Source: Watersipora subatra (Eukaryota > Bryozoa > Gymnolaemata > Cheilostomatida > Watersiporidae). From it: DNA of 64,000 nt. The notes below the pieces were generated by a model. It was given only the letters and a program-made list of their open reading frames with translations, ran no database searches and had not been told where the DNA came from. Position numbers and translations under genes: made by a program. Shown here piece after piece: positions 1 through 11,593 of the stretch; positions within the stretch are counted from its first letter, which is position 1, and each line of letters opens with the position of its first letter. The DNA is taken from NCBI RefSeq assembly GCF_963576615.1, contig NC_088716.1:59474228-59538227 (forward strand), written 5' to 3'.

Positions 1-2
1 CA

Positions 3-125
3 TCGTCATGCCGTAACTGTGGGAAATGGCACCCACCGAAACAGTGTCCAGCGTATGGTCGTAAATGTAACAATTGTGGTAAACTCAATCACTATGCAAA
101 ACTGTGCAGGTCAGGTGCCAAATAG
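3..125 (+). pseudogene. Gag nucleocapsid fragment with two zinc knuckles
   Basis: One open frame from the window edge to a TAG at 123-125. It carries two CCHC knuckles: the first spaced C-x2-C-x3-H-x4-C and the second C-x2-C-x4-H-x4-C. Such knuckles bind retroelement RNA during packaging. The N-terminal gag is outside the window. The protease motif starts about 130 bases further on in another frame, so gag and protease are not continuous here. Confidence 0.8.
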
Positions 126-239
126 CCAGGAACTGTAGATGAACTCACAGAATCGTATCATGAAAAGTTCCATATCGAAACAGTATCACTGCCGTATAAC
201 AATCATGGAGACATACGAACTCATCTTACTGTCAATGAC

Positions 240-841
240 ACCAACAAGAGGTTAAGATTGACACAGGTGCAAAAGTAAATGTAATCTCGCTCGATCAAGA
301 ACACCATATAGGACTACACAATAAAATTGACCGATCACGTACTAGCACGCTACTAGGCTTTGGAGGTGCTCAGACAGTGACAGTAGGATCCGTAGTTATA
401 CCGCACCCTCAGTCGAAATTGCGATTCGAAGTAGTCGATAGTGACGCCAAATGCCTACTAGGACTTAGTGCTAGTATACGATTAGGACTTGTAACACTTA
501 GTCAGGAAATATTCGAAGTAGAGCAAAAGCCGCAGGCTCCGACTAAGCTACTAGAAGACTATCCAGAGCTGTTTGATGGCAAACTAGGTACACTGCCATG
601 TAACTACAAGATAACGATAGATCCAGAAATAGCACCAGTCATTCGACCTGTCCACTCTGTACTAGCGCCTCTAGGTGACAAAGTAGAAGCAGCTCTAAAC
701 CGACTAGAGGATCGTGGTATTATCACCAAGGTAACCGAACCTACCGACTGGGTATCCGCACTCGCGGTAACCGCCAAGAAGGACAGTAACGACGTACGTA
801 TCTGTATCGACCTGGGCCACCGACATGCCAAACCAAACTAA
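240..841 (+). pseudogene. Pol fragment: protease and N-terminal reverse transcriptase
   Basis: The frame is open from about 240 to 841. IDTGA at 257-271 is the active-site motif of a retroviral-type aspartic protease. From about 545 the protein has the fingers region of a Gypsy reverse transcriptase: a YPELFDG-like linker, a GIITKVTEPTDWVS segment, then VRICIDL. It breaks off there. The palm with the catalytic aspartates and the rest of the polymerase are absent: the next recognisable residues (TNVEGLQRFMG, 837 onward, in another frame) normally lie some 140 codons later. This is a deletion within pol. Confidence 0.85.
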
Positions 842-1298
842 TGTAGAAGGACTACAAAGATTCATGGGCATGGTCAAGTATCTCGCCAAGTTTATACCGT
901 ACCTGAGCGAGAAGACCGCTGTACTAAATGACCTACTCCGTAAAGACACAGCGTGGACCTGGGGGTCACAGCAGGCACAAGCGCTGAAAGCCATAAAAGA
1001 CGAGGTCGCTAACGTAACGACTCTTACCTACTACGATGTCAATAAGCCAGTAACACTTACCTGCGATGCCTCGCAATCTGGGCTGGGGGCAGCCTGCCTT
1101 CAGGACAAAAGAGTTGTCAGTTTCGCCTCGCGAGCCATGACGGATACCGAGAAACGCTACTCTCCGATAGAAAAAGAACTGCTGGCCGTAAGATTCGCCT
1201 GCAACCAATTCAGAGACTATGTGTTCAGAGACTTTACCACAGAAACCGACCATCAGCCGCTTGTATCAATTATGAATGCCGTTATCCGCAGCGCCTAG
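825..1298 (+). pseudogene. Pol fragment: connection and RNase H
   Basis: Frame open from 825. It begins at the linker that follows the polymerase domain (TNVEGLQRFMGMVKYLAKF) and runs into an RNase H-like domain: TCDASQSGLGA carries the first catalytic aspartate, EKELLAV the glutamate, and TETDHQPL the second aspartate. After the last motif the frame is lost, and the reading continues in the frame of the next entry. Frameshift near 1275-1290. Confidence 0.85.
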
Positions 1299-2232
1299 GA
1301 GACTTCAAAGTATGTTACTACAGCTGAAGCCGTATTATCTAAACATCATATACAAAAAGGGCAAGACACTATACCTCGCTGATACAATGTCTCGCGCCTA
1401 TCTACTGGACAATGACAATAACGAACACATAGACTTTCACGTACTTGCCGTAACGCCGATAACTGACTGGAAGTATCTAGAGCTACAGCAAGCCACAACC
1501 AGTGATCTCGCACTCAGTAAGATAAGTGAACTCATACTGACTGGATGGCCTAAAAAGGAGGCCGGCGTAGCCGAAGATATCAAGCCGTATTTTACATTTT
1601 GTGATGAACTCGCTGTTGAGAATGGTGTAGTCTACAGAGTTAAGCGTGCTATCGTACCTCAATCGCTTAAAGACGACTAAATCCAGCAGCTCCATCGAGG
1701 ACATATTGGCATCGAAGCAACCAAGCGACGTGCCAACGACATAGTATTCTGGCCAGGCATGAGTACTGACATCGACAAAGCACTAGCTCTCCGCAGTATA
1801 TGCCAGACATCCAGAAATCACCAGCCGAGAGAATCGTTACTATCGTATCCTGTACCATTGCATCCGTGGAGCATCGTAGCCACTGACATGTTCTACTGGA
1901 GATCGATTACGTATTTGGTGACTGTAGACTCATTCTCAGGCCGGTATGATATTGACACACTTCACGACACCTCTGCAGCGACCGTGATTAAGAAACTGAA
2001 AGCCCATTTCGCAAGATTTGGTAGACCAGTGGCTATAATATCTGATTGTGGTCAGCCATACAGCTCAGAGGAATTCAGAAAGTTCATGCGAGCGTGAAAT
2101 ATCAAACACATAAGATCTAGCCCCTACCACGCATCCAGCAACGGACTTGCAGAGAAATCTGTTCAGACAGCCAAACGCCCGCTTGAGAAGACGTTTAAGG
2201 AGGGTGGAGACATCTGCATGACAAATACTTAA
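1276..2232 (+). pseudogene. Pol fragment: end of RNase H and integrase, two in-frame stops
   Basis: One reading frame interrupted by TAA at 1678-1680 and TGA at 2095-2097, ending with TAA at 2230-2232. It holds the C-terminus of RNase H (KGKTLYLADTMSRA), the integrase zinc-binding region (LHRGHIG), and the catalytic core. The DDE triad is visible: D in ATDMF (about 1885), D in ISDCGQPYSS (about 2042) and E in NGLAEKSV (about 2152). In the zinc-binding region the first cysteine of the CxxC pair reads as arginine (LRSIC), so the finger is probably broken. Otherwise typical Ty3/Gypsy integrase. Confidence 0.85.
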
Positions 2233-2356
2233 CCAACGCAACACGCCGAGAAAGGATATGGGCTCGCCAGCTTAGAGAAACATATCCCGCCAAACTCGCA
2301 CACCGATACCGACCGCCGAGACGCTTCTAGGACCCACAATCATCGACCCTGAGGCA

Positions 2357-2776
2357 GTGCAACACAAGCTGTCACAAGAGCGTGCTCGTCAGAAATCATA
2401 CGCTGATCACTCTGCTGTTACACTCTCGACACTCACACCAGGTGATTTCGTGCGTATGCAGATCGACAAAGGCTTCTGTGACACCACCACCACTACTGTC
2501 GGAACAACCAACCTCCGATCGTATATTGTGCAGCAGAACGAAAAAACATACAGACGTAACCGTCGCCACCTGCTACACGTACCAACTCCTGCTGACAAAC
2601 ATGTTGCTGATACTGTGGTTCCGCCGCCACCTACTATGTCTACCACCTCAGATGACAAGCCAGGTGACTGGCCAGCACGCTCGACACCCGCCGACTTCGC
2701 CGCCGCAACTGACACTCCTGTGACAGTGAATAGATCAGGGCGTGCAGTTTTTAAACCAATTCGATATCACGATTAG
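2357..2776 (+). pseudogene. C-terminal tail of Gypsy integrase polyprotein
   Basis: Open frame of about 139 codons ending just before the LTR. It includes the post-integrase segment with a GDFVRMQ motif, YRRNRRHL and a proline/threonine-rich end finishing in RYHD. Comparable tails of Gypsy polyproteins end with a (R/N)R.R.LH..P pattern and run to the polypurine tract. The 2233-2356 stretch between this and the integrase core also reads as decayed integrase in shifted frames. Confidence 0.75.
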
Positions 2777-2784
2777 GGGAAGGA

Positions 2785-3050
2785 TGTAACATTCAATGTA
2801 TATTCTACGCATCGGCGCCTTTTAACTCTACTAATCACGTGGCTCTCATTATAATATTATGTGTCAGCTTAATCAGCTTTGTATTATAATATTATGTGTT
2901 AGCTTTATCAGCTTTGCTTTATCAGCTTTGTTCATAACTATATGTCTTGTACTGAAACTTTCTTCTGGTCTAGACCTGCGAACAATAAACTGCGTTTCAA
3001 TTCTCCAAGCAACATTCTTTACTTGAACAACTTATAAACAACATATTACA
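2785..3050 (+). repeat. Probable 3' LTR of Gypsy element
   Basis: Begins with TGTAAC directly after a purine-rich tract (GGGGAAGGA, 2776-2784), as an LTR should. It contains a direct repeat with TTATAATATTATGTGT at about 2850 and 2882, and an AATAAA signal at about 2985 in a context typical of an LTR R region. The end is uncertain: CA at 3042 or 3050. With no 5' LTR in the window it cannot be confirmed by comparison. Confidence 0.6.
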
Positions 3051-3231
3051 ATAATTTAATTTGAATATGAAGTAAATAGTTAATTTTATTTAAAAACTCA
3101 TAATTTCTCTAACAACGTAAACTATAAACTCGTTGCATATACAAAACCTATCAGAATTTTAGCTACCAGTATTTGGCAATTTAGGTAAAACGTGCCTTGT
3201 TTTGAGCTTAGGAAAGGTTATTTTATCTTAA

Positions 3232-3266
3232 AGGTTGACTTGCAGTAAAATTCACATTACAGTTAT
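3232..3266 (+). repeat. Isolated tip of the TTAA-type terminal repeat
   Basis: TTAA (3228-3231) is followed by AGGTTGACTTGCA and then ATTCACATTACAGTTAT. This matches the terminus of the complete element at 23511-24386, including the TTAA just outside. Match ends at 3266, where the hAT-like coding remnant begins. Confidence 0.75.
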
Positions 3267-5035
3267 ATTCTCTCCATAACAGCATTGCTCACTGGAGTCA
3301 CAAGGCATGTTAATGCATACGTTGCAAGCTCCTTGAATGAATCATGACTAAGCACACCAACCCAAAATTCTTCATTGTCGTGTGGAATTCCATGTGCCTT
3401 GAATGGTGCCTCTTCTTTTCAGTCAATGAAAATAATCTTTCTGTATTGTTCCTCAATCATACAGATATTATCCCCTGCCAAGTGTAGAAATGGCAGTTTT
3501 GCAAAAGATGGTCTTAATATTTGGTTAAGAGAACAATAGGATTCAGTTTTGCCAAATTCTGGAAAGTATCTTTGAAAGGGGGAAGTCTCTTAGAAACCTG
3601 ACGATCTGCTTCCTCAAGCATAGATAGACACATTGTTTTAACATTGTCTACTTCTTGGAGTGCTTTGGAATTCTTTTTTTGGACATGGTTACACTCTGTT
3701 ATAAATTTGACTCCAAAATCAACATCATGTATGTTTCTTTTCCTTCCATTGGTGTCATAAAGCCTATTGTGAAGGCTCTGCTGGTGCAAATGTAGATCCC
3801 GGTACAAAGTGTGTGCATCAGCTTTTGTTTGCTGAAAAAGACTTCATCCTTTCAAATTCTTAAACAATGGGTGTTGCAAACACAAAAGATAAGTAATTGC
3901 TGTCATCAGATAGCATTTCCTTCAGAAGTCGAGCCTTGTACTTTGCATCCATCTTGTTTGTGGCTAATTCAGCACAGGTAAAGTAGGCCTTGAGCTCCTG
4001 CCAGTTCATTAAAATGTTAAACATCACCTTCCCCCGTACTAACCATCTGGTAGATGAGTTTTTCAAATGGAAGTGGAATACTTGACATGGGCTCAACAGG
4101 TGTTGTGGTATTCATGACAATGAATAGCTGCTTATATGCCTCCCTTCTTAACTCACTGTTACAAAATCAGCATGGTATTTCTGAAAGCAAGAATCCAATG
4201 TTTGATGGCAGTTTTGATACTGCATACTGAATGCATAATGCAAGTGAGTGGCAGGTGCATCTGAGTTGCACACATTGTGGGGACACTTTCTCCAACCTAG
4301 ACCACACAGAATTGTTGCAACCAATCATCGCTGAAGCTCCATCTGAGGCAAAACCAATGCAGTTTGCCAGAGTTTGATCGCTGCTTGTAATTTCTTTCTC
4401 AATCAAATTGAAAAGATTTTCTCCTGTTGCCTCAAGTACGGGAATTAAACCCAGAAATGCAGTGATTATTTCATTACTCTGTTCACTAAAATAGCAAACC
4501 AGGATACACAAATGCTTTTGGATGGAGATGTCAGTTGATTCATCGACAATAATTGCATATTTCTTGTCTTTAAAATCATCAATTAAATCTGATTTCTTGG
4601 AAGGTGAAATAATGTTCTTTATTAAGCATGTACACTTAGTTCTAAGCATCTTGATTTCTTCTAAAGTGCTACCTTTTCCATGTGTTACCAGGATTTCTCC
4701 AAGGTGATAAATAGAACGAATATCACTGTGACAGATTACGCTTACGGCAATCTGAAGTTCAGCCATTTTGAGTTTATCACTTTTGCTGCTTGAAGTCTTA
4801 ACAACTTTGAGCGCAGTTTGTCCTTTTGATGGAACTTTCCTCATATTTTTTCGGTTTTTTCATGCCTTATCAAGTTATTGTGCTTTGATATGATTGTAGT
4901 ATGGCATAACTTACAATATGCATCTTCTGAACCATCACTCGCCTTCTTCACCAAAACAAATGTCTTTTTCCAGTAACTATTGTACTTCCGCCCTTTATCA
5001 TAACTGCTCTTCCACTTTGCAGATGCCATACTCAT
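3267..5035 (-). pseudogene. hAT-type transposase, decayed
   Basis: Minus strand from ATG at 5035. The N-terminus has a short zinc-finger (CKLCHTT...NNLIRHEKT). A one-base slip in a T-run near 4845 leads into 4844-4167, which holds the typical hAT core: YAIIVDESTDIS (catalytic aspartate region) and CIGFASDGASAMIG, then CHSLALCIQYAVSKL. The reading continues in other frames at 4096-3860 and 3807-3514, and then about 3500-3267 with an in-frame stop, ending in an ELATYALTCLVTP-like segment that is the start of the C-terminal dimerisation region. At least three frame changes and truncation of the C-terminus make it non-functional. The closest family by eye is the ZMYM/ZBED-like hAT group. Confidence 0.85.
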
Positions 5036-5075
5036 AAATTGAATTAGCTTATGGTGTATAACGATACCTAGTATA

Positions 5076-5694
5076 CAGTCATGTGCAAAAGAAAAGGCCC
5101 ACCTCTGATTCTCATTGCCAATATATGTACATGTAGACCAAATTTCAAATGCTCATAAAATTGTGCCAACTTGTTGAAATCTACCTAAACTATATATCAA
5201 TAGACTCAGTATTTACTCAGCTTTTTTTTGGTGTGAGTAATTTTAGTGTAAATAGATTAGCAATGGATGAGCAAGTACTAATTAGCCTCCTTTGATCCTA
5301 CTCTATTTTCGCTAATCCCGTCAAACAATGGACAATTTTTAATTCGCTCTAGCTTCTGATTGAAGTGAGATATTCACTCACTTTGAAGTTTGTCTGACAC
5401 TTCAACTCATTCTTAAGATGATATTAAAATTTTAGCATTCTGCAAAATTTAGAATTTGTGTATATAAGGCAGCGAAATTGGGACTTCAGGAATTCGAGCA
5501 TTGGAAGTTCCATCCCAGACATTACATTTTGCAGGATAGATCAAAAATGACATCAGGTTCTGATTCCCCAGAAGCTGCTGAATCCAAAAATATATACATT
5601 ATTATACTTGGAGCAAACACCTTTGCTTCAGCACCGGTTTACTGTCCGAAATACACAACAATTTAGGGTGGGCCCTTTCTTTTGCACATCACTG
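5076..5694. mobile_element. Tc1-like miniature inverted-repeat element
   Basis: Left end CAGTCATGTGCAAAAG and right end CTTTTGCACATCACTG are inverted repeats; the similarity extends inward to GGCCCACC and GGTGGGCC. Both ends are flanked by TA (5074-5075 and 5695-5696), the target duplication of Tc1/mariner elements. At 619 bp without a transposase frame it is non-autonomous. It lies 40 bases upstream of the hAT transposase start. Confidence 0.85.
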
Positions 5695-5964
5695 TACCTA
5701 CAACGACAAAAACTAAAGTGAACGAATCCTGTGTTTGGGAGATAAGTGTTGCCAGATAACTTTTGATAAAATAAACCAAGCACTGTCTAAAAAAGCCTAA
5801 TAACAATTTTCAAAAAGACCTTTAAATAGCTAGTTTGATAGTATGTGCCAACTGCTTCCAAAAAAAGCCAAATATTGAAAAAAAGAGCCAAGGAGTCAAA
5901 CAATCATTTTTTGTGCCAACTGCCTCTAAAAAGGCCAATCTGGCAACCCTGTCTAATCGGCAAG

Positions 5965-6690
5965 TCGTAATCTGATCATGTGACCCAATACTTCGCAAAT
6001 AATTTCTGCAGCACTTTTCGATTATCACAAATAACCAACAGGCTCGTCATGATTATTAGACAATGATATGTACTCCTTCAAGCTAAGGCTAAAAAATCAA
6101 ACGAATTTTTACGGTAAGTTATAAGATATCACTGCCAAAAGTGACAGCATTAAGATGTATTACTAGTGACGTCACAAAAGAAACACCCGCTGAAACGTGA
6201 GCTTTTTAAAAGAGGGCCTCATTCAAGCGCATATATGGCATATATCTATGGACACGGTAGGTCTACAAAGAAAAAATGGCATCAAATTGTAGCTGATGTT
6301 TTAGCCTTTCATGTGTCTTAATTTCATTAAATCGAATTTTTGACGCTTCTTATCGTCATCTTCAAAATGACGATAAAATAGAAGCGTAAGAACAATAGAC
6401 ATGGTCTTATTTAATGCGCGAAGTATATTTGTTAAATTTTTCGACGAATAAGGTTGCATGAAAGTGTAAACAAAAACCATCTACCACAACTACGTCACAT
6501 TTGAGCCGTTTTGGAAAGAGAATCCAAACTACGGCGGTATCGTGTGGCTGCGATTGACTGTTCGTTTTTGAGCTTTTAAAAGCTTGTAATCACATTTCCA
6601 CATATTTGGCACCTACAACACAACAGAGTAAGACATGGTGAATCTTTTCATATCAAATAACTGTAATTTGGATTTTGTTGCAAGTTGGTA
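5965..6690. repeat. TTAA-type repeat, right-half copy
   Basis: Closely matches 23875-24386: shared segments include GCACTTTTCGATTATCACA, CAGGCTCGTCATGATTAT, TCGACGAATAAGGTTGCA and the final GAGTAAGACATGGTGAATCT. The match breaks off at GTTGCAAGT (about 6685), ten bases short of the complete element's end. An inner stretch (6170-6350) is also repeated at 29240-29430. No coding capacity seen. Confidence 0.75.
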
Positions 6691-8804
6691 TCATTTTGTA
6701 GGGAATTTTGTCTTCTTTTAAATGGTCTATACTACAAAAATTTATTTTAGAGCATCTGCAATTGGGAGATATTTTTGTTGATTAATGTTGGGGTCTTTCC
6801 ATTATAGCTTAGTTAAAATGGTCTGGTTGTTACGAAACGAGCACTTTTGTTTTGGTTGTATCACGGGACTGCGCTATATGGCGCTGGCCGTACTATACCT
6901 ACCGTAAGCTACCTACGTACCAACCAATAGAGTTGTCGCCTACCGTTAGTTTGATAACATCGCGCAATATAGTTCTAGCCTTAGAATCATTGCCAGTTGT
7001 GATTATATAAAAAGAGACATGACAAAGTACAACTAAATAGTCTTTGAGCTTATCGCCTTTGATCCATCTATTATCAAAACCCTGCGTTGATTTTATGTCA
7101 AAAACAAAACTACAAAAAAAACTTTGGCTAACCCATGCTTTCCTCAGTGCTTTGCCGCTTATGTCTCCAGTACCATATCCGACAGATATTAAAATATTTA
7201 GAGATACTAACCTAGAGAATTACTCCAATGCATTCAGCTTTATTGTAAACGTTTTTATTTATCAGTAGTAATTTTATTTCAAATTAGCGAGCCATATGTT
7301 TGTGATTTTGAGTTGAAAAGTTAGCGACTAAAAAGCTGTCGATCATGCTTTGACAAAAAGTGCATTTAGTTGCTTACCCTAACGTGTGTAGACTACAGTA
7401 CAGATAGGTGGAGCAAATCCCTGTGAAAAATATATCACATTTCTAACGGGACTGCAGCTGAAAAAAAGGTGGGATATAGAATAATTCTAGATGGTTTATC
7501 CTATAACAGAATTAAAATCACATATATTTCAGCTACGAAAACTACGTGGCTTTCGCAAAGCATGCAGTACTCGTGCTTATAGCTTAACGCCTTTATTGTG
7601 AATATAATTTTTTAACAATGTGTTTTGATATTGCTTCTATATATTTGTTGTGTAGTCGACTGCAATTAAAAGTTGTTCGCCTAATGCTTTTGTTTATTTT
7701 AAACCCATACCCCGAGTTGTATTTGAGCAACATCACACTTTTGGTACATACTGTACTGGAATGTAATGTTTGTAACGTAGCAAATGTCAACAGATCTAGT
7801 TTTTTTGTATTTAAAATTGGCTTAAATGGGAAAGACTAAAAAGTATGCATTAGTGCTTTGGTTATCTATAGGAGGTTGTGAAGGTCTTTCATGGTCGCCT
7901 TTAACTTTCAAGCTCTCTTAATTAGTCAAACGTCGCCGGTGTATCCATCCTACTCATATAGCCTCCCCACCAATTCTCATGGTTTGTTCTCTAGGATTCG
8001 ACCATCTCACTCGCTATATCCGTCAAATCTACTTAGCTCATTCACATATTTTTTTGTTCAAATTTTTTTGGTTTTATATTATTGTTGTTTAGTTCTTGTG
8101 CATGCAAGTCATATTGATTTATTTATTTTTCTCATTACTTTACTCGCAACAAACCATGTTGCAATCTATAAAATTTAGCCTGCTGCAAACCATGCTTATG
8201 ATCTCTGCTCAACTCTAACATAGGGTTGCAACCAGCTATTTTTGATTATATAAAATTTGATCCGTTACAAACCATGTCACATGACCTCTGCTGAACTCTA
8301 AGACCAGGCAGTTGCTTTTTTTCCTATTTTTCTTCTGAAACCTTTTGGTCTTCTTGCTTCCTTTACTACCTGTTCTTCCTTTTTTTCTTCTCTCTATTTC
8401 TCTCTTTCTTTCGTCTTCAAATGATTGGTCTTATTCTTTCCATTTTTCTTGTTTTTTTTCAGCCACTCTTCTTCATCTTTTTTGTCTGCATCTTTCTCTT
8501 TTTGCTCTTGCATATTCTAGTCGCTTCTGTCATTATGAGCAATGTTGAAATGGGTCTACGTGAATGAGCGAAACTCAGGAGGGGTGGTAATCAGTCCTAT
8601 TAAAGTGTTAATATGATGATAACTAATTGAACCAGCATAGTATTCGCAAAAGTAGGCAAACAAAAAAGGCTGCTAGTATTACGTAGTTTTCAATGAACAC
8701 CATTAACCATTTTACATATGAATAAATTGCGATTTGGAGCACAATATCATGTTTATGAGGGTTAAATTCATTACAGCTATGCCAACTAAATCAACATCAG
8801 TTAA
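6691..8804. other. Gene-free AT-rich spacer
   Basis: I see no gene here. Short open frames have no recognisable domain or codon structure. Around 8140-8310 a segment with ACAAACCATG...CTCTGCT(C/G)AACTCTAA is present twice, about 87 bases apart. The 8340-8510 stretch is a CT-rich tract. At 8586-8640 is a repeat that also flanks the fold-back element of 19932-20366. Confidence 0.6.
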
Positions 8805-8936
8805 ACATGCTTGATTAAATAGATACCTTGGCAGTAAAACATGCTTGATTAAATAGATACCTTGGAGGTGAAACATACTTGATTAAAACGATACTTTGGC
8901 AGTAAAACATACTTGGCTAAAACAATACTTTGGCTT
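8805..8936. repeat. 34-bp tandem repeat, four copies
   Basis: Unit begins ACATGCTTGATTAAATAGAT and ends GGCAGTAAA; copies start at 8805, 8839, 8873 and 8907. The last two have diverged (ACATACTTG...). Non-coding. Confidence 0.9.
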
Positions 8937-10319
8937 ATCAAAAACTCGAACTAAATATTTTCTTTCAAGTCTTTTAGAATATTTTTTTGGAGGTTCTTTT
9001 CAATGTCGTGTGCTTAAAACATGCACCTAGCTCAATACGCAAGAAATCTTTAACCATGACTCCCGCCGTATGGTAATTATAAATCATATTGGCTACCCAC
9101 CATTGACGTAAAGAAGATTCTAGTAGCTTGTGTGTTTACATTTGGCTGAAGCTTTGGCATAAATGTATTTATTTATACAAAAGGACTATGGTTACACTAA
9201 TGTCAAACCCATTGCTAAAAAATGAATCACATGATTTTGTTGTTACAATCAATTGCAATTTTAAAATTTCCTCTGTTAATCTTTTTCTAAAGGTCAAAGG
9301 TTATGTGCAAACTGGCTAACCAACATATTAATTACTGCGTATCTCATGTATTCGGGTCCGGATTTTTATGAAGCAGTAAAAATTGGTTGCCGTTAATGAA
9401 GTGGCTTTGAATTACAGTCATACTTCAACTTACGAATGCCCCAACAAATGAGAAACTGGAGATACGAGCCAGCTTTTAAGCAAGTTTTAGCACTAACATA
9501 CGAGCCATTTTTGCGATACGAGCACTCGAGTCAGTGGCCAAGTATGTCAGAGTTGTCTTATCAGAACGACATCAGTCTGTATTTTTCAACTGCTCAGGTT
9601 ATACTTTTGCAGTATTTTTTTTGTGCATGTTTATCAGTGCAGAATTAAGTGAATTGAAAGTACCGTGCGCAGACCTAAAGCCAACCGATCCAATAAAGGA
9701 TAATGCAAAGAAAAATCGAATAATAATAACTCGAAATTCCACTGTCATGCAGCCCACGACCAAAGTGATATTGGAAAAAAGAACGGGTACTGATGGTTGA
9801 GAAATGCAATATTAGCAGTCAAATGGCACTGCTGTGCAATAGGATAACTGCAATGGTAGCTGTAATGTACTGGGTGTGGGTGTTATTATATACAACAAAC
9901 AGCAATAATGAAAGGAAAAGATTATATGTTTACATCTCTCCCCCTGCAATAGGAGAAATGCAATACTGGCCAATATTAGCAGTAAAATGCACTGGTATTA
10001 TTAGAATAACCAATATTATTAATATAGTAATAATAGAAAACCAATGCACAATTTTGTTTGCATTTAAAAACGTCATAGTTAGCGATATTAAGAAGTTGTG
10101 ATATTTATATAAATTTTTAGAAAATCTGTACTACGTAGTCATTGTTCTGTAGTCATCCAAACTTATAATTAAATATCGTAATAATCTCAAAAGAATCGTT
10201 AGAAAAAATATCGTCATTTCCTTTACTTACACTGCGTTGGACATCGGTTAGAATATCAAAGTACTCAAGTGTCTAAAATGTCAATTTGAAATCGGCAAAA
10301 ATGAAACGATTTCAGTACT

Positions 10320-10810
10320 CCTACATTAATTACAGAAACCGTCGACAATGCCATAGACTGGTGAAATGTGTACGTTATTTTTCGCGAAATGCACACGATT
10401 TAATCGTTCTATTCTCTGTCGCCCGGCGTTTCAATTTCCAGTCTTAACTTTTATTAAACCAAGCTTTTCAAACGTTTTGTGACGATTTTCGTCCAAATAA
10501 ATCTGTCTATTTGTGTAAAATCCGATCAGATGGGTAAGTTTTTAGAGAATTTCGATAATTTACAAAGACTTGGTAACATATTTAAATAGGCCTATATGTG
10601 TTTTGTATTGTTATTATACTTTAACTAATCTACAAAACGATGGTTAAATTTGTTGATGAAATTTTGATACAAGGGTTCGTCTCATTGTTGATGAATAATT
10701 TTCGTAAGTTGTGTGCACATGCGTTTATCATAAAAACTCCCAAACTTCGCATCCGCTCGTTTGGTCGTGGGATAATTTATATTAAACGTAAAATTATGAA
10801 AAAATATGAG
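10320..10810 (+). repeat. Repeat arm inverted relative to 13505-13990
   Basis: About 480 bases that reappear on the opposite strand at 13505-13990. Shared blocks include TCCGATCAGATGGGTAAGTTT, GACTTGGTAACATATTTAAA, GGTTAAATTTGTTGATGA and GGTCGTGGGA. The block TCAGATGGGTAAGT looks like a start codon one base before a splice donor, conserved in both copies. Confidence 0.8.
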
Positions 10811-10935
10811 AAAGTGAACGCGTGATTGAGCTGGGTTGCCAATGTGACAGAAATATATCTACAATCTAAACAATTACCAAACAGAAGGATAATATTAAGG
10901 GCATTAAGCCTGCAAAATGACTAACCATAGTTTCC

Positions 10936-11259
10936 AAACGATGTAGCAATCTTCACAATGAGATGGAGAGACTGCTCATGCTTTGGATAAAAGACAAACA
11001 ATTGGCTGGCCACAGCGTAATTGAGACGATATGGGAAAATGCCAGTGCTATCCATCAAGACAATAAAAATGAACATTCGGACAACTTGGCTAGTGATCGT
11101 GCATTAGCCCTTTGCGACAACACATGTGTTCGTCCTTTTCACAACATGTTGAAAGGGCGACAAAGTCAAACGTCCAAAGATAAGTTTCTCTTAAAACGGC
11201 TGGCTGATCATGAGAGCGAAACAAAAGAAAAATTTGCTAAATCGCGAGAAGAAATTTAA
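10936..11259 (+). pseudogene. Tigger/jerky-type transposase fragment
   Basis: Reading from about 10936 gives NEMERLLMLWIKDKQLAGHS, followed by an IWENASAIHQD segment. This is the second helix-turn-helix (CENP-B N-terminal type) of Tigger transposases, whose usual form is M-E-x-L-L-x-x-W-I-x-D. The frame runs about 100 codons to TAA at 11257-11259. Upstream the first helix-turn-helix is not readable, and downstream the DDE nuclease domain is missing. The host element's TA-flanked inverted repeats agree with this assignment. Confidence 0.75.
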
Positions 11260-11593
11260 AACTGAGCACCAAAGAAATTTTAATTACGTTAGGTTTAAAA
11301 TAGAGTTTGCTTCTAAGTCTGCATCAGAATCCAAATTTATCAGAGTCAAATGTTGTAATGAAACAAATAAAGACAACTTTTCTCTTCCTCCTTGGCAAAT
11401 TTTAGCGTTAGCTGCTATTGTATATATTTAATTTTACATTTTAATTAATCACATTTTTTTGCATTATTTTTTATTTGTTGCTTTGAAAGCATGTGGTAAG
11501 TTAGGACAATTACCAACATGTTCTTTCTATTACAATTTCTTGTTTTACGTGTTTTTGCTTGTGTTTTGCAAAGTATAGAAACCAATCAATATA

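Larger units (their letters stand above)
1..3050 (+). mobile_element. Ty3/Gypsy LTR retrotransposon, 3' part, inactivated
   Basis: Order of domains on the plus strand: two gag zinc knuckles, aspartic protease (DTGA), start of reverse transcriptase, RNase H, integrase, C-terminal tail, purine-rich tract, then an LTR-like segment. This is the gag-pol order of Ty3/Gypsy elements. The 5' LTR and most of gag lie outside the window. The coding part has several stops and frame changes, and the reverse transcriptase core is deleted, so the copy cannot be autonomous. The zinc-knuckle pattern matches that of the second Gypsy element at 33.3-38.2 kb, which suggests related lineages, but the LTRs are not similar. 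Confidence 0.9.

Noticed and set aside
5478..5666. 62-codon frame inside the Tc1-like miniature element
   Set aside because: No transposase motif; the element is too short and the frame has no known domain.
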